Below, in pieces: positions 42,603-52,270 of a DNA stretch of 64,000 nucleotides. The first letter of the stretch is position 1, and every line of letters begins with the position of its first letter. The translations under genes were made by a program, and so were the position numbers. The notes under the pieces were generated by a model, which made no database searches, was not told where the DNA came from, and was given only the letters and a program-made list of their open reading frames with translations. The stretch is from Bacteroidales bacterium (GTDB lineage Bacteria > Bacteroidota > Bacteroidia > Bacteroidales > F082). The stretch lies in contig JAGBQJ010000037.1 of NCBI GenBank assembly GCA_017632935.1, positions 1 through 64,000 on the forward strand, given 5' to 3'.

Positions 42603-43081
42603 ATGAAATACCAAAGGAATAATATGACTTATTATGCTATTCTTCAAAAAAAACTGTCACTACAGCTAAGCCAAATGTTGAAAGAATAAAACAAGATTTA
42701 GTCGGTCATCAGCTTTCCGAGGGTTTTGAAAACGAACTGAATGCATTTAATGCTCGAGCAAAGATGTTTTATGTGCTTCCTGATGCTGAAGATTGGAAAC
42801 TGGAGTTCGTGAATTCTTTGGGTGTAACTATAGTGAAGACTCACAAATATGATGACTTGGTCAATTTTGAGATTATGGATGACGGATGGGGCGGCGTGGA
42901 TGCATTGTTTATCACAAATAAAGCCGAAATAGAATTAGGCGTGGGTGTTGAAGTTGTTGCTAATGGTAGTAGAAAACGCTATGCCGTAAGGGTGGGTCCA
43001 GACAAAAAATCCCAAGTGGGAGGGTTGTTTGGAGGTGAGAATATGACTTTATACGAGGTGGAGTTTGTTGAAAGATTTTGA
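42603..43081 (+). pseudogene. Hypothetical protein, frameshifted at an A8 run
   Basis: ATG 42603 opens MKYQRNNMTYYAILQKK, which would continue as TVTTAKPNVERIKQDLVGHQ and on to EVEFVERF if the A8 run near 42646-42653 had nine A residues. The downstream frame carries no alternative start before 42764. The C-terminal part (EDWKLEFVNSLGVTIVKTH, YAVRVGPDKKSQVGGLFGG) is a compact beta-rich unknown domain. No family recognised. It lies 20 bases after the MotB-like gene and may be part of the same transcript. Confidence 0.6.
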
Positions 43082-43137
43082 AGAAGTAATCAGGATTAAA
43101 CCTGACTCAAATATCTATTAAACAAAACATAACTACT

Positions 43138-43455
43138 ATGAAAATGAAAGAATTGAAAATTACCACATTGTTTCTTTTGGCGTTTATCTTGACAGGGTGC
43201 TCTTCGCAGATGGATCGTGATGCGACTAAGATGGCAAAACGTGTCGTTGAACTGGAACGGTTGCAAAAACGTATGGAAGACCGCTCTAATTTGAGGGGCA
43301 AAAGGATGTCGGAACAAGAATACGAGCAGTATTCGAGAGAAAACGTTGAATACGCCAATAAAATGTTGGAGAAGTATAGTGAAACGCCTGGACAGAAGAA
43401 GGAGTTTTACCAACTCGTAGAAAGGAAGGCAAAAGAGATGAAGAATAAACAATAA
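43138..43455 (+). CDS. Small helical lipoprotein
   Basis: 105 residues with lipobox LTGC at Cys21 and an entirely helical, charged mature part (KMAKRVVELERLQKRMEDRS). No recognised family; its layout echoes the DUF6565-like lipoprotein at the other end of the operon, though I see no convincing sequence match. Probably outer-membrane or periplasmic. Confidence 0.65.
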   Translation: MKMKELKITTLFLLAFILTGCSSQMDRDATKMAKRVVELERLQKRMEDRSNLRGKRMSEQEYEQYSRENVEYANKMLEKYSETPGQKKEFYQLVERKAKEMKNKQ

Positions 43456-43506
43456 CTCAATATTAACCATACTGCAGGCAACAGGATAAAGACCGCCGCG
43501 AATAAT

Positions 43507-44405
43507 ATGAAATACAAGGCACTGATTTTTGTTTCATTATTTGTCTTGTCATCAATCTGTACCTTTGCGCAGATGGGATTACAAGATTATGACCAATTGG
43601 CACCTAAGTATTCAGGCCATATACCAACCTATAAACTGTCACAGACTGGATTAAAAGGCAAAATTCGTACAATTGTTTTAAAAACGGGGGAAGGAGAAGA
43701 AAGGTTCGGAGAAGTTGGTTTTAAGGATTATAATGATGCTGAATCAACAATCCTCTCATTTGACGAGAAAGGTAATTTGTTGAATTGCTCTTGTTTCGGA
43801 AAAATTGGTGGTGATAGGATGATTAAATCAAAGGTGGTGTATTCTTATGATAACAAGAACAGGCTTTTAAGAATTGACCAATAGGATTCTACTGGTGAAA
43901 GGCTGAAATCCTGGCTATATAATTATGATCAGAATAAAGGATTAAGTTCGGTTAAGGTGGTTGATATTTTGCACGATGGAAGTGCTGAGTTTGAATTAGA
44001 TGAAAATGGAGGAATACTAAAATGGAGAGAATATGACAACGATGGCAATCTGAAAGATGTAACCAATTTTGATAATAGATATACATATTTCAGTAATGGA
44101 AAACTAAAGTTGGTTGCAGTGTATGTGTTCGATCAACTCGGAAGATTAATAACATTAGACGACTCAGGGAGGATTGTTGAAGATGTGTATTATGAAGGAG
44201 ACGGCGTTTGGAGCGAGAAAAGCAAATACTCATATGACTCGAAAGGTTTTTTTCCACGTTTGAAAAAACCAACATTGTTTCAGGTAGTCAAGGAGTTTGG
44301 AATTATTCCAGTGTTTATGATAACCAAGGAAATGTCATAAAAACGTACAGAGGTGATGCTTCAACTGGTATATATTTAACCACATTTGAAATCGACTATT
44401 GGTGA
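43507..44405 (+). pseudogene. YD-repeat-like exported protein with an in-frame TAG and a T-run frameshift
   Basis: Signal peptide ending CTFAQ, then short repeats of the YD type (YSYDNKNRLLRIDQ, YVFDQLGRLITLD, YSYDSKGFF, VYDNQGNVIKTY). The frame is interrupted by TAG at 43882-43884 and shifts at the T7 run near 44246-44253; T8 would restore the frame and extend it to YLTTFEIDYW and the TGA at 44403. In-frame continuation on both sides of each lesion shows it was once one gene. Now probably non-functional. Confidence 0.7.
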
Positions 44406-44621
44406 TAATAATGTCGAAGCAGAGTCTGGAGTTTTGTTTTTGTGATAGTTGCCCTTTCAAGCACAGCGCAAAAACTACCTGGTTGTCAGAACGGCTTGCG
44501 TCAACCATGTAAAGTTCCTCTATTCGTAGGTAAAGGATTCTGCGTTGTAAAGACAACACTTTTCAATAGTTTGGCTATGGTTCATGTATTATGATATATA
44601 GCCAAAAAGATGATCTTCGGC
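44406..44621. other. Non-coding stretch with no recognisable gene
   Basis: Beyond the broken YD-repeat gene I see only short, unconvincing open frames up to the right-hand 16-nt repeat. Confidence 0.5.
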
Positions 44622-44637
44622 TGGCGGAAGGCGTTTT
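44622..44637 (+). repeat. Right copy of the 16-nt direct repeat (possible attR)
   Basis: TGGCGGAAGGCGTTTT, identical to the topB 3' end at 29445-29460; it even reads GWRKAF followed by a stop, but nothing upstream of it resembles topB. About 15.2 kb separates the copies. Confidence 0.55.
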
Positions 44638-44688
44638 GATTGGTTAATGTGTTTTTTTGATTGAAATATAGTGTTTCGTGAAAATTTG

Positions 44689-44696
44689 TATTTTTG
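44689..44696 (+). promoter_or_regulatory. -7 promoter box of the phosphoribosyltransferase gene
   Basis: TATTTTTG, 40 bases before the start at 44737. Confidence 0.7.
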
Positions 44697-44736
44697 CATT
44701 TGAAAATCGACGTATATCGCAGTTAAAACATACACT

Positions 44737-45315
44737 ATGGGCGTAACATACGATAACGAGAAGCAGATGTTCGTGTTTGACTTTGAGCACGATGGCGCTG
44801 AAGACATCGTCAATCTGACGGGCAACGGCTATCAGGTAGAGGCGTTTGGAAGGTGCTTCTACTATGGGTATGAGTTCTCGGATCAAGTGGACAGCAATGT
44901 CCGTAGTGCGTTCATTAAGTATGTGAAGTTTAACGATGCCTTGCAGGACAGCCCCGATTTGACGCAATTCATCAAAAAGGCTGTGGACAACCTTAATAGG
45001 AAGATCAACCTTTATGATTACAATCTTGTGGTCATGCCGGAATCGTCAAGTAAGGTGAACCAGTATATGCTGCGCTATATCTATCGTTTTGCCCAACCCA
45101 AATTATGCCATGTTCAAGAAATAATGAATCCTCAAATTGACGAAAAGCTTTGCGCCTCCTTGCGTCAGCAAAATGTGCTGGTAATTGATGATGTGACGAC
45201 TAGCGGCTCAACTCTGAATGAAGTCTTGAGGACGCTTCGTATCCTCAACGAAGACAATGAAATCACAATCTTTAGTCTCATAGGCAGAAAAGACCTGATG
45301 GCCGAAGCTGTATAG
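44737..45315 (+). CDS. Phosphoribosyltransferase-domain protein
   Basis: 192 residues. The PRPP-binding loop is plain: VLVIDDVTTSGSTLNEVLR at about residues 147-165, preceded by YNLVVMPESSSKVNQYML. The N-terminal ~80 residues are a separate small domain. Similar in size to ComF-like and orphan phosphoribosyltransferases; the substrate base cannot be told from sequence. It is the first gene beyond the island's right repeat and has its own promoter. Confidence 0.8.
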   Translation: MGVTYDNEKQMFVFDFEHDGAEDIVNLTGNGYQVEAFGRCFYYGYEFSDQVDSNVRSAFIKYVKFNDALQDSPDLTQFIKKAVDNLNRKINLYDYNLVVMPESSSKVNQYMLRYIYRFAQPKLCHVQEIMNPQIDEKLCASLRQQNVLVIDDVTTSGSTLNEVLRTLRILNEDNEITIFSLIGRKDLMAEAV

Positions 45316-45338
45316 TTTATTTCTTTTGGATGTCTGAT

Positions 45339-46337
45339 ATGAAACGCTCGTTGTTGATAGTAGCCTTTTTTGTCCTCGTGCTCTCCGCCTGTGCCCCGAA
45401 GCACCACCACGACGTGGACTTCTATTACTGGAAGTCGAAGTGCGCGATAGGGGAGACGGAGCGTGAGTATTTCAACAAATTGGGGAGCAAACGGCTGTTT
45501 GTGCGACTGTTTGATGTGGACCTTCAGGACGGCGTGGCTGTCCCCGTTGGACAGATACAGGATTTCGGGAAGGAACAGCTTCCGAACGACAGCACCACGG
45601 TAATCCCAGTGGTGTTCATCACCAACCAGACGTTTTTGAGATATGTAGATGAAGTTGATATTGAACGACTTGTGAACAATGTCAGCACGTCCATCGGGCA
45701 TGTCATGGAGACGGCAGGCGTGTCTTATGACGAAATCCAAATCGACTGCGACTGGACGGAACGCACTAAAAAGACTTATTTCCACTTTCTGGAAAAACTT
45801 GCCGAGCAGTCGGGACGCGACATCAGCTGCACGCTGCGCCTGCATCAGATCCGTAACCGCGAGAAGACAGGTGTGCCGCCCGCCAAACGCGGCAGCCTGA
45901 TGTGCTACGCCACCTCAAACCCGATGGAAGGCGACACGCGCAACTCCATCCTCGACATGGAGCTGCTGAAAGCCTACACAAGGAACATCAACGATTATCC
46001 ACTTGACTTCGACGTGATTCTGCCCATCTATTCCTGGGGCATCGTCACCAACCATCTGGGCAAGGTGAAACTCGTCAACGGGCTCACCGAGGCCGACCTC
46101 CAAACGCCCATGTTCGAGAAAATCGACAATAACCTCTATCTCGTGAAAGAAGACGGCTTCTTGCAGGGCTTGTATGTCAACAGCGGCTTCACCGTGAAGA
46201 TTGAGACCATCACGCCCGAGCTTCTTCTCGGGGCGAAACATTACCTTGACCATCAGATTGACAGGGATTTCACCTGGGTGTATTTCCATCTGAGTCAAGG
46301 CTTCCTGACCCGATACAACATTGAAAATCTTAAATAA
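45339..46337 (+). CDS. Lipoprotein of unknown function, possible TIM-barrel (glycosidase-like) fold
   Basis: About 332 residues from ATG 45339 (an in-frame ATG also exists at 45330). Lipobox VLSAC. The mature part carries FYYWKSKC, EIQIDCDWTERTKKTYFHFL and FDVILPIYSWGIV, a spacing reminiscent of (beta/alpha)8-barrel proteins with a DxD motif at the end of a central strand. I do not recognise the family with confidence. It is followed seven bases later by the TPR-like protein and both are probably one transcript. Confidence 0.65.
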   Translation: MKRSLLIVAFFVLVLSACAPKHHHDVDFYYWKSKCAIGETEREYFNKLGSKRLFVRLFDVDLQDGVAVPVGQIQDFGKEQLPNDSTTVIPVVFITNQTFLRYVDEVDIERLVNNVSTSIGHVMETAGVSYDEIQIDCDWTERTKKTYFHFLEKLAEQSGRDISCTLRLHQIRNREKTGVPPAKRGSLMCYATSNPMEGDTRNSILDMELLKAYTRNINDYPLDFDVILPIYSWGIVTNHLGKVKLVNGLTEADLQTPMFEKIDNNLYLVKEDGFLQGLYVNSGFTVKIETITPELLLGAKHYLDHQIDRDFTWVYFHLSQGFLTRYNIENLK

Positions 46338-46343
46338 AACCTT

Positions 46344-48605
46344 ATGAATATGCGAAAGAAACTGTTACTCGTTGCCGTCATGCTGACGGCATTTTGGGGC
46401 AAGTCCTTTGCCTGTGGCTGGGATGACGGGGATTGGTATTATTACAACCTCTTCTCCCAAGAGCTCATGAACGACCCGGTTTATCGGCCGTTCCTTCTGA
46501 CGTACGAATCCAAGTATTACACTGATGACATCATTCGCAATGGCAACATCGCGGAGTGGCAGAAGTATCTTGGGCTGAGCTATGAAGACACACAGTATCT
46601 GGTGTTTGAGTCTTCACGCGACGACTTGCAAAACCTCACCAAAGGCAAGGCCGCTGCCGACAGCAGGTTGGCCTTCGCCACGCCCGAGTTTGTGAAGAAA
46701 CACAAACAGGCCTTGCTCTATCTCGCCTACGCCAAATACCTTGAGCCTTACATGCGTGTCATTCCCGATACCGATAGTGAAGTGTATTTCTGGTGGTGGG
46801 ATGAAAAGTATGAACACAACGCTGGCGACTTGGATTATAACAAGGTGAAGACCGTGCTCACCAAGAGTTGGAACGCAGAGAGCGACGATGAGCTCAAGCT
46901 GCGCTATGGCTATCAGCTGGTCAGATTGGCGCATTATTCGCGTAAATACCAAGAGGCTATTGATTTGTTCGACCAATACGTGAAGCCGCTGAACATGCGC
47001 ACCGAGATGTATTACTACGCCTTGAGCCAGAAGGCGGGTGCCTTGCGTGGCATGGGTCAGATTGAGAAGGCCAATCGTGAGTTTATCCACGTGTTCACCA
47101 ATTCTATTGACTTGAAGACCTCGGCTTATACCTCGATGACCTTTGGTGAGGAAAACGACATCAACTTCGCCGATTTCGTGGCAGGTGCCGCCGATGACAA
47201 AGAGCGCAACGACATCTATTTCATGATGGGTTACAGCGATTTCAACAATCCCGTCAACGAAATCGAGAAAATCGTGGCCAATGACCCCAATGCCATCCAA
47301 GCCAGGGTGCTGATGGTGCGTACGGTTAACCTGGTGGAGCGTGCACTGCTCACCACTCACCTCGATGCCGATGACAATGAGGCTCTTTATCCTTCGTGGA
47401 AAGCCAGCAACGTTGAGACGATGCGTTTCTTTGAACAAGCCATCCGCTTGAGCGACAAGCAACGCGAAAACGCCGCCGACAAGAACTTCTGGAATTTGAC
47501 CTCGTCCTATCTGCATTTCCTGAACAATGATTTCGACAAGGCCAGCACGTATCTTGCCAACGTGAAGTCGAAGGATGAGCTCTACATGACCATGGTGGGT
47601 AATCTGACTGCCTTCATCGACATTTGCCGCCAGCCGACCATCGATGCCGAGGCCGAGCGTAACCTCTATGCCAAATACAGCAGCCTGATCGAAGGAGAAA
47701 TTGGGGGGAACTTTAATATGGCGTACAATTCATTTGTCGGTAATGTGCTGACGAATCGTTACGCCAGACAAGGCGAAAACGCCAAGTCGTATCTGGTGCT
47801 CAACCATCTGAAAGAACTCGAAAACGCGCCCAACGAGAAGCTGCTCGATGAGATTCAAACCTTCCTGAACAAGAAAAAGAAGACCCCGATGGAACAGTAT
47901 TTTGCTGACAAGGGAACGATGGAGTTAGGCAATTACAACAACTACATCGCCTATTTCAAGGGCGTGTTGCGCCTTACCGAGGGCAACTTCAAAGAAGCCA
48001 AGAAACAGTTTGACAAGCAAACGCGACTCATCGTATCGAAGCGTATCTTTGGCCACAATATTATGGTGAATTACGGACTTGTTGACAATTTCATCATGCG
48101 CGACGACTATATCAGTGAGTTCCCGTTCATCCATGACGACATGACCGAAGCCGATGTGGCCGATGCGTTGATGCAACTCCAGAAGATTGGTGACAAGAAG
48201 GGTGACGAGGCTGCCAAAGCCAATTACCTGATTGCCAATTTCTACTACAATGTCAGCGTCACTGGCTATTATCGTCATTATCTCCGCTTCGATGATGACA
48301 ATAGCTTCAGCTATTACAAATATGGCAACTATGGTGACGAGCCTTATAAAAACACTTTGCAGCTGTCAAGCACCTATTTGGAGAAGGCCATGAAAACTGC
48401 TACCGACAACGAGCTGAAGGCGCATATTGTGTTTGCGCAGGCAAAGAACGCACAGCAGGTCATGGAAGGCGAGGATTTCTCGACTTGGGATTACACCATG
48501 GTGATTCCCCATGCATGGTTTTACGAACTGGACAAATACAGAGGTACGGCTTATCAAAAAGAAGTGCTCTCCAATTGCGTGTATTATAGCGATTACCACA
48601 ATTAA
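46344..48605 (+). CDS. Large exported TPR-like protein
   Basis: 753 residues with a signal peptide (LLLVAVMLTAFWGKSFA) and helix-rich repeats resembling tetratricopeptide units, e.g. LAHYSRKYQEAIDLFDQY and ALRGMGQIEKANREFIHVF. The first mature residues CGWDDGDWYYYNLFSQEL are aromatic-rich. No enzyme motif seen. Likely a periplasmic or surface scaffold. Same transcript as the preceding lipoprotein; terminated by the hairpin at 48626. Confidence 0.7.
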   Translation: MNMRKKLLLVAVMLTAFWGKSFACGWDDGDWYYYNLFSQELMNDPVYRPFLLTYESKYYTDDIIRNGNIAEWQKYLGLSYEDTQYLVFESSRDDLQNLTKGKAAADSRLAFATPEFVKKHKQALLYLAYAKYLEPYMRVIPDTDSEVYFWWWDEKYEHNAGDLDYNKVKTVLTKSWNAESDDELKLRYGYQLVRLAHYSRKYQEAIDLFDQYVKPLNMRTEMYYYALSQKAGALRGMGQIEKANREFIHVFTNSIDLKTSAYTSMTFGEENDINFADFVAGAADDKERNDIYFMMGYSDFNNPVNEIEKIVANDPNAIQARVLMVRTVNLVERALLTTHLDADDNEALYPSWKASNVETMRFFEQAIRLSDKQRENAADKNFWNLTSSYLHFLNNDFDKASTYLANVKSKDELYMTMVGNLTAFIDICRQPTIDAEAERNLYAKYSSLIEGEIGGNFNMAYNSFVGNVLTNRYARQGENAKSYLVLNHLKELENAPNEKLLDEIQTFLNKKKKTPMEQYFADKGTMELGNYNNYIAYFKGVLRLTEGNFKEAKKQFDKQTRLIVSKRIFGHNIMVNYGLVDNFIMRDDYISEFPFIHDDMTEADVADALMQLQKIGDKKGDEAAKANYLIANFYYNVSVTGYYRHYLRFDDDNSFSYYKYGNYGDEPYKNTLQLSSTYLEKAMKTATDNELKAHIVFAQAKNAQQVMEGEDFSTWDYTMVIPHAWFYELDKYRGTAYQKEVLSNCVYYSDYHN

Positions 48606-48625
48606 TCCGTGGACAGGATTCATTA

Positions 48626-48660
48626 AAAAAGCAGGTTGTCGTCATGGCAACCTGCTTTTT
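48626..48660. terminator. Bidirectional terminator
   Basis: AAAAAGCAGGTTG (48626-48638) pairs with CAACCTGCTTTTT (48648-48660), between the converging TPR-like gene and pncB. Confidence 0.9.
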
Positions 48661-48680
48661 GCTATATAGTCGGTGACTGA

Positions 48681-49874
48681 TCACTCAATCTCCAGCGTCT
48701 TCTTGCAAATCTCAATCTCTTCGGGGTCGCCGGTGTACTTGCCGAGGTCGTCGCTGAGCTTGACCACCTTCTTCCAGTTGCGTTTCTCAGTGATCTTGGC
48801 GGCTGTGAGCTTCACCACGATATTCATGGCTTGCACGTTGTCGATGTCACAGGTGAGGTGCGTGCCGATGCCGAAGGAATCTTGCATGCGTCCTGCCACA
48901 GCCTCGTGGATGGCTATGGCCTCGTCCACATTCAGGCCGTTGCTGAAGATGATGGACTTCTGCGACGGGTCGATGCCCAACTCCTTGTATTTCTCGATGA
49001 TTTCCTCCAAGGCCTCGTAGTTGTCGCCGCTGTCGACGCGCAGACCGTCAAACAGTTTGGCGTGCAACGTGGTGAAGTTCTGGAAGAAAGCTTTGCGGGT
49101 GTAAGTGTCGTAGAGGTAAACACCCAAGCTGCCGGCATACACCTCTTGCCAGTAGTCCATGGCTAGGTAGTTGGCTTCGTTGTAACCATAGAGCGAGCAG
49201 GTCTCAATGAATTGGTGACTCATGGTGCCGATAGGGGTGAGGTCATACTTCATGGCCAGCAGCACGTTGGAGGTACCTACAAAACAGGTCTTGGTGAACT
49301 GCTTCTGTGCCTCGATGAAGCTGCGGATGACAAGGTCTTGGTGTTCGAACGAGAAACGACGGCGTGTGCCGAAGTCACTGAACTTGACGCCGTTGCCAAT
49401 GAGACGGATGCCCTTGGCGTATGATTTTTCGTATTCTTTCTGGGCATTGTAGTGTTCAAACTCGCCTTTTAACTCATGCATTAGTTCGGAGACAGTGGCT
49501 AAGATAGGCATCTCCCAAAACACGGTGCGCCATAGCAGACCGGTTACTTGGATGTGCAAATGCCCTTCCTCGTCTTGGCTTACCTCAACCTCGGAGGGAC
49601 GCATGTGGAAACCTTTCAGGAAGGTGAAAAACCATAGCGGGAAATAGTAGCATTTCCGTTTCATGAAACGCACTTCCTCGTCAGTGATTTTGATGTTGCC
49701 GTATAGGTCGAACTGTTTGCGAAGTTTCTCGGCAAAGCCTTTGGGGTAGACCGTGTTGTTGCGGTCGACGAAGGTGTATTGCCCCATGGCACGGGGAAAC
49801 TTCTGTAGGTAGGCGTAGCACACGCTGAAGGTGTAGAGGTCGTTGTCTAATAGGCTGGTGATGATTTGTCTCAT
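48681..49874 (-). CDS. pncB: Nicotinate phosphoribosyltransferase
   Basis: A 397-residue enzyme of the NAD salvage pathway, converting nicotinate and PRPP to nicotinate mononucleotide. It begins IITSLLDNDLYTFSVCYAYL, the family's typical start, has GTMSHQFIETC with the His expected to be phosphorylated, and VDSGDNYEALEEI for PRPP binding. It is the last gene of the DUF47-Pit-DUF47 operon, three bases after the second DUF47 gene; grouping with phosphate uptake fits its ATP and pyrophosphate chemistry only loosely. Confidence 0.95.
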   Translation of the reverse strand: MRQIITSLLDNDLYTFSVCYAYLQKFPRAMGQYTFVDRNNTVYPKGFAEKLRKQFDLYGNIKITDEEVRFMKRKCYYFPLWFFTFLKGFHMRPSEVEVSQDEEGHLHIQVTGLLWRTVFWEMPILATVSELMHELKGEFEHYNAQKEYEKSYAKGIRLIGNGVKFSDFGTRRRFSFEHQDLVIRSFIEAQKQFTKTCFVGTSNVLLAMKYDLTPIGTMSHQFIETCSLYGYNEANYLAMDYWQEVYAGSLGVYLYDTYTRKAFFQNFTTLHAKLFDGLRVDSGDNYEALEEIIEKYKELGIDPSQKSIIFSNGLNVDEAIAIHEAVAGRMQDSFGIGTHLTCDIDNVQAMNIVVKLTAAKITEKRNWKKVVKLSDDLGKYTGDPEEIEICKKTLEIE

Positions 49875-49877
49875 GAT

Positions 49878-50531
49878 TTATAGTTTGCTTATGATGCTTC
49901 TAACTTTATCTGAAATATACTTTGCGGAGTTGGTTGTGTTTTCCAACACTTGAACTAAGTCCTTACGCTTGATGATTTCTGTAAGGCTGTAGTCTTGGCT
50001 GAATAGCTTGCTGATGTAACTGCCGTATAGCTCGTCGTTGTCGTGCTCAATGGTCTTGATTTCCTGACACAAACGGTTGATTTCCTTGCTTTTGCTGTCT
50101 ATAAACTCAAGGTCGCGGATGATGCTGCTCAGGCTCTCGGCGGCAAACATGATGTTTTCCGTCATGGTGGTAAGGTCGGTGTCGACGTCAAGGAAGCGGC
50201 GGGTGAGGATGATGTTGGCCGAGTCGTCGATGCGGTCGAGGAAAGTGTCCATCATCTCGGCGAGTTCGTGTACGTCTTCGCGTTCAAAGGGAGTCAGCAC
50301 CGTGCTGAAAAGCTGGGAATAGAACAATTGCAACACTTCATCGCCTCCACGTTCACAAGCCTTGATTTCCTTTTTCAACTCTTCAAGTTGCTGTAAATCA
50401 GTTTTTCTGATCATCTGATACAGCAGTTTTGAGGCTTGCTCGATGTAGTCGGCCTGCTGCGTATAGAGCGGGTAGAACTTCTTTTCCTTGGGGACGAAAA
50501 ACTGGAAGAAACTGTTGAGGCTCATAATCAC
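49878..50531 (-). CDS. DUF47 (PhoU-like) protein, second copy
   Basis: 217 residues, wholly helical, of the DUF47/PhoU-like family that accompanies Pit transporters and is thought to modulate them. Signature segments: ERGGDEVLQLFYSQLFSTV and TPFEREDVHELAEMMDTFLD. It overlaps the Pit gene by four bases. About one quarter identical by eye to the first copy, so an old duplication. Confidence 0.9.
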   Translation of the reverse strand: MIMSLNSFFQFFVPKEKKFYPLYTQQADYIEQASKLLYQMIRKTDLQQLEELKKEIKACERGGDEVLQLFYSQLFSTVLTPFEREDVHELAEMMDTFLDRIDDSANIILTRRFLDVDTDLTTMTENIMFAAESLSSIIRDLEFIDSKSKEINRLCQEIKTIEHDNDELYGSYISKLFSQDYSLTEIIKRKDLVQVLENTTNSAKYISDKVRSIISKL

Positions 50532-51598
50532 TGCATTAAGAGGTTAAACAACAGGTTGAGCAGGCCGCTGATGACCAAGGGCACGGGAATGGTAAGGATC
50601 CATGACAGGACGATGCGCTTGGCCGTGACCCATTTGACGGACTTCATGCCGTCGGTGAGGCCCACGCCAATCACACCGCCGGTGATGGTGTGTGTGGTAC
50701 TGACAGGGATACCCATGAAAGACGTGGCAATCAAGGTGGTGGCACCGGCAAATTCAGCAGAGAAACCACGCACTGGCGTGATTTTGGCTAAACCGCCGCC
50801 CATGGTCTTGATGACGTTCTTGCCGCCAATGAGGATGCCCAACGACATGATGATGTAGCACACAACAGCAAGAATATCAGGGATATGGAAGCCTTGACGG
50901 CTGTCGTAGAAGTTGCTGATGAAATCCTGCATCTCGGGACTGACACCTTTTGTGGTGAATACGCTGGCCATCAGCACGGCGATGATACCCATGGTCTTGG
51001 GGGCGTCGTTGGAGCCGTGGCCGATGCAGAAAGCCGCCGTAGAGAAATGCTGCAACACCTTGAAGAGTTTATCGACGCGCTTACGAGGCTTGTTTTTGAA
51101 AATCCTTAAGAAGATACATTCAAGGAAGAAGCCCAAAAACAGGCCAATCAGTGGCGATAACACAATGAAGGCCAAGGTGATGATGATGGGTTTCAAATGG
51201 AGCACTGCGCTGCCGTTGACAAACCAAGCCGCCCCGATGATGCCGCCGATGAGGGCGTGTGAGGTGGAGATAGGCATGCCGTTGCGTGTGCAGATAGCCA
51301 CCCAGATGGCCGCACCCACCAATGCGGACAAAATCAAATAAGGCGTGATGACATTCTGATCGGCAAAGTTGGCCATAGTGTTACCTACGGCGAACTGTTG
51401 GTTGAGCACTAACCGAATGATAATGAACGCGGTAAACTCCCAAAACGAGGCCCATAGGATGGCCTGCATTGGCGTCATCACCTTGGTGGCGATGATGGTC
51501 GAGATGGAGTTGGCCGCGTCGTTCATGCCGTTCAGGAAGGTGAAGACGAAGGCAAGGACGATGGAGAGGATGATGGCTATGGTCAGGAGATTCATCAC
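50528..51598 (-). CDS. pit: Inorganic phosphate transporter, PiT family
   Basis: A 356-residue inner-membrane phosphate:cation symporter with two inverted halves. Each half carries the family signature: NGMNDAANSI near residue 23 and GHGSNDAPKTMG near residue 200. About ten membrane helices. It overlaps both flanking DUF47 genes by four bases each, so all three are translationally coupled. Confidence 0.94.
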   Translation of the reverse strand: MMNLLTIAIILSIVLAFVFTFLNGMNDAANSISTIIATKVMTPMQAILWASFWEFTAFIIIRLVLNQQFAVGNTMANFADQNVITPYLILSALVGAAIWVAICTRNGMPISTSHALIGGIIGAAWFVNGSAVLHLKPIIITLAFIVLSPLIGLFLGFFLECIFLRIFKNKPRKRVDKLFKVLQHFSTAAFCIGHGSNDAPKTMGIIAVLMASVFTTKGVSPEMQDFISNFYDSRQGFHIPDILAVVCYIIMSLGILIGGKNVIKTMGGGLAKITPVRGFSAEFAGATTLIATSFMGIPVSTTHTITGGVIGVGLTDGMKSVKWVTAKRIVLSWILTIPVPLVISGLLNLLFNLLMQ

Positions 51599-52245
51599 GA
51601 TTCTTTTATGATCAAACTTTTCACGGTGCCGGTCACTTCTTTGGCGCGGTCGGTGGTGTCTTCTACGACTTGGGCTATCTCCTTGTATTTCAGCAACTCA
51701 ATCTCGTCCTTCTCGTTGTCGAAGAGGTAAGAGATGTAGTCGCCGTAGATGTCATCGACGGCGTGCTCTATAAGAGTGACTTTGTCGCACAACTCACTGA
51801 TTCGCTGATGGTTTTTCCCAAGGTCATCGAGCAAGCTGAAGATTTCAATCATGATGGAGGCGTCCTCGTGGATATTGTCGATAATTTCCTTGATTTGCTT
51901 GTCGATTTTCTTCGGGTTGTACATCAGGATGGTCTTGGCCGAGTGGTTGATGAAGTCAAGGAACTTGTCCAAGTCCATGGCTAGGGCATTCATGTCCTCA
52001 CGGTCGAAGGGCGTGACGAAGGCACCGTTGAGCTCGATGTAGAACTCGCGCAGCAGCTCGTCGCCCGTGGTCTCCTGTTTCTTGATCATGCGGGTGAGCA
52101 GTCGGCGCTCGTCAGGGTCGTCGCTCTTGACGAGTTCCTTGAGATATTTGGCGGCAACCTGTGCCGTCTCCGACTGCTTGACATAGGTGGGGAAGAAGTG
52201 CTTTTCTCGGTTTCCGCCCCGAGTGAAAATGTTGTTCAGTGCCAT
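51595..52245 (-). CDS. DUF47 (PhoU-like) protein, first copy
   Basis: 216 residues, helical; TPFDREDMNALAMDLDKFLD and VTLIEHAVDDIYGDYISYLF match the DUF47 pattern. First gene of the operon. Two DUF47 copies flanking one transporter is an unusual but known arrangement in Bacteroidota. Confidence 0.9.
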   Translation of the reverse strand: MALNNIFTRGGNREKHFFPTYVKQSETAQVAAKYLKELVKSDDPDERRLLTRMIKKQETTGDELLREFYIELNGAFVTPFDREDMNALAMDLDKFLDFINHSAKTILMYNPKKIDKQIKEIIDNIHEDASIMIEIFSLLDDLGKNHQRISELCDKVTLIEHAVDDIYGDYISYLFDNEKDEIELLKYKEIAQVVEDTTDRAKEVTGTVKSLIIKES

Positions 52246-52270
52246 TGTGAAATGGGTTTGAATTTGGGTG

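Noticed and set aside
31503-43884. TAG recoded as an amino acid in this organism
   Set aside because: Several intact genes in the window (Fic, topB, phosphoribosyltransferase, 5'-nucleotidase) end in TAG where their families normally end.
44622-44637. A second, partial topB gene
   Set aside because: Only the last seven codons match; sequence upstream has no topoisomerase similarity.
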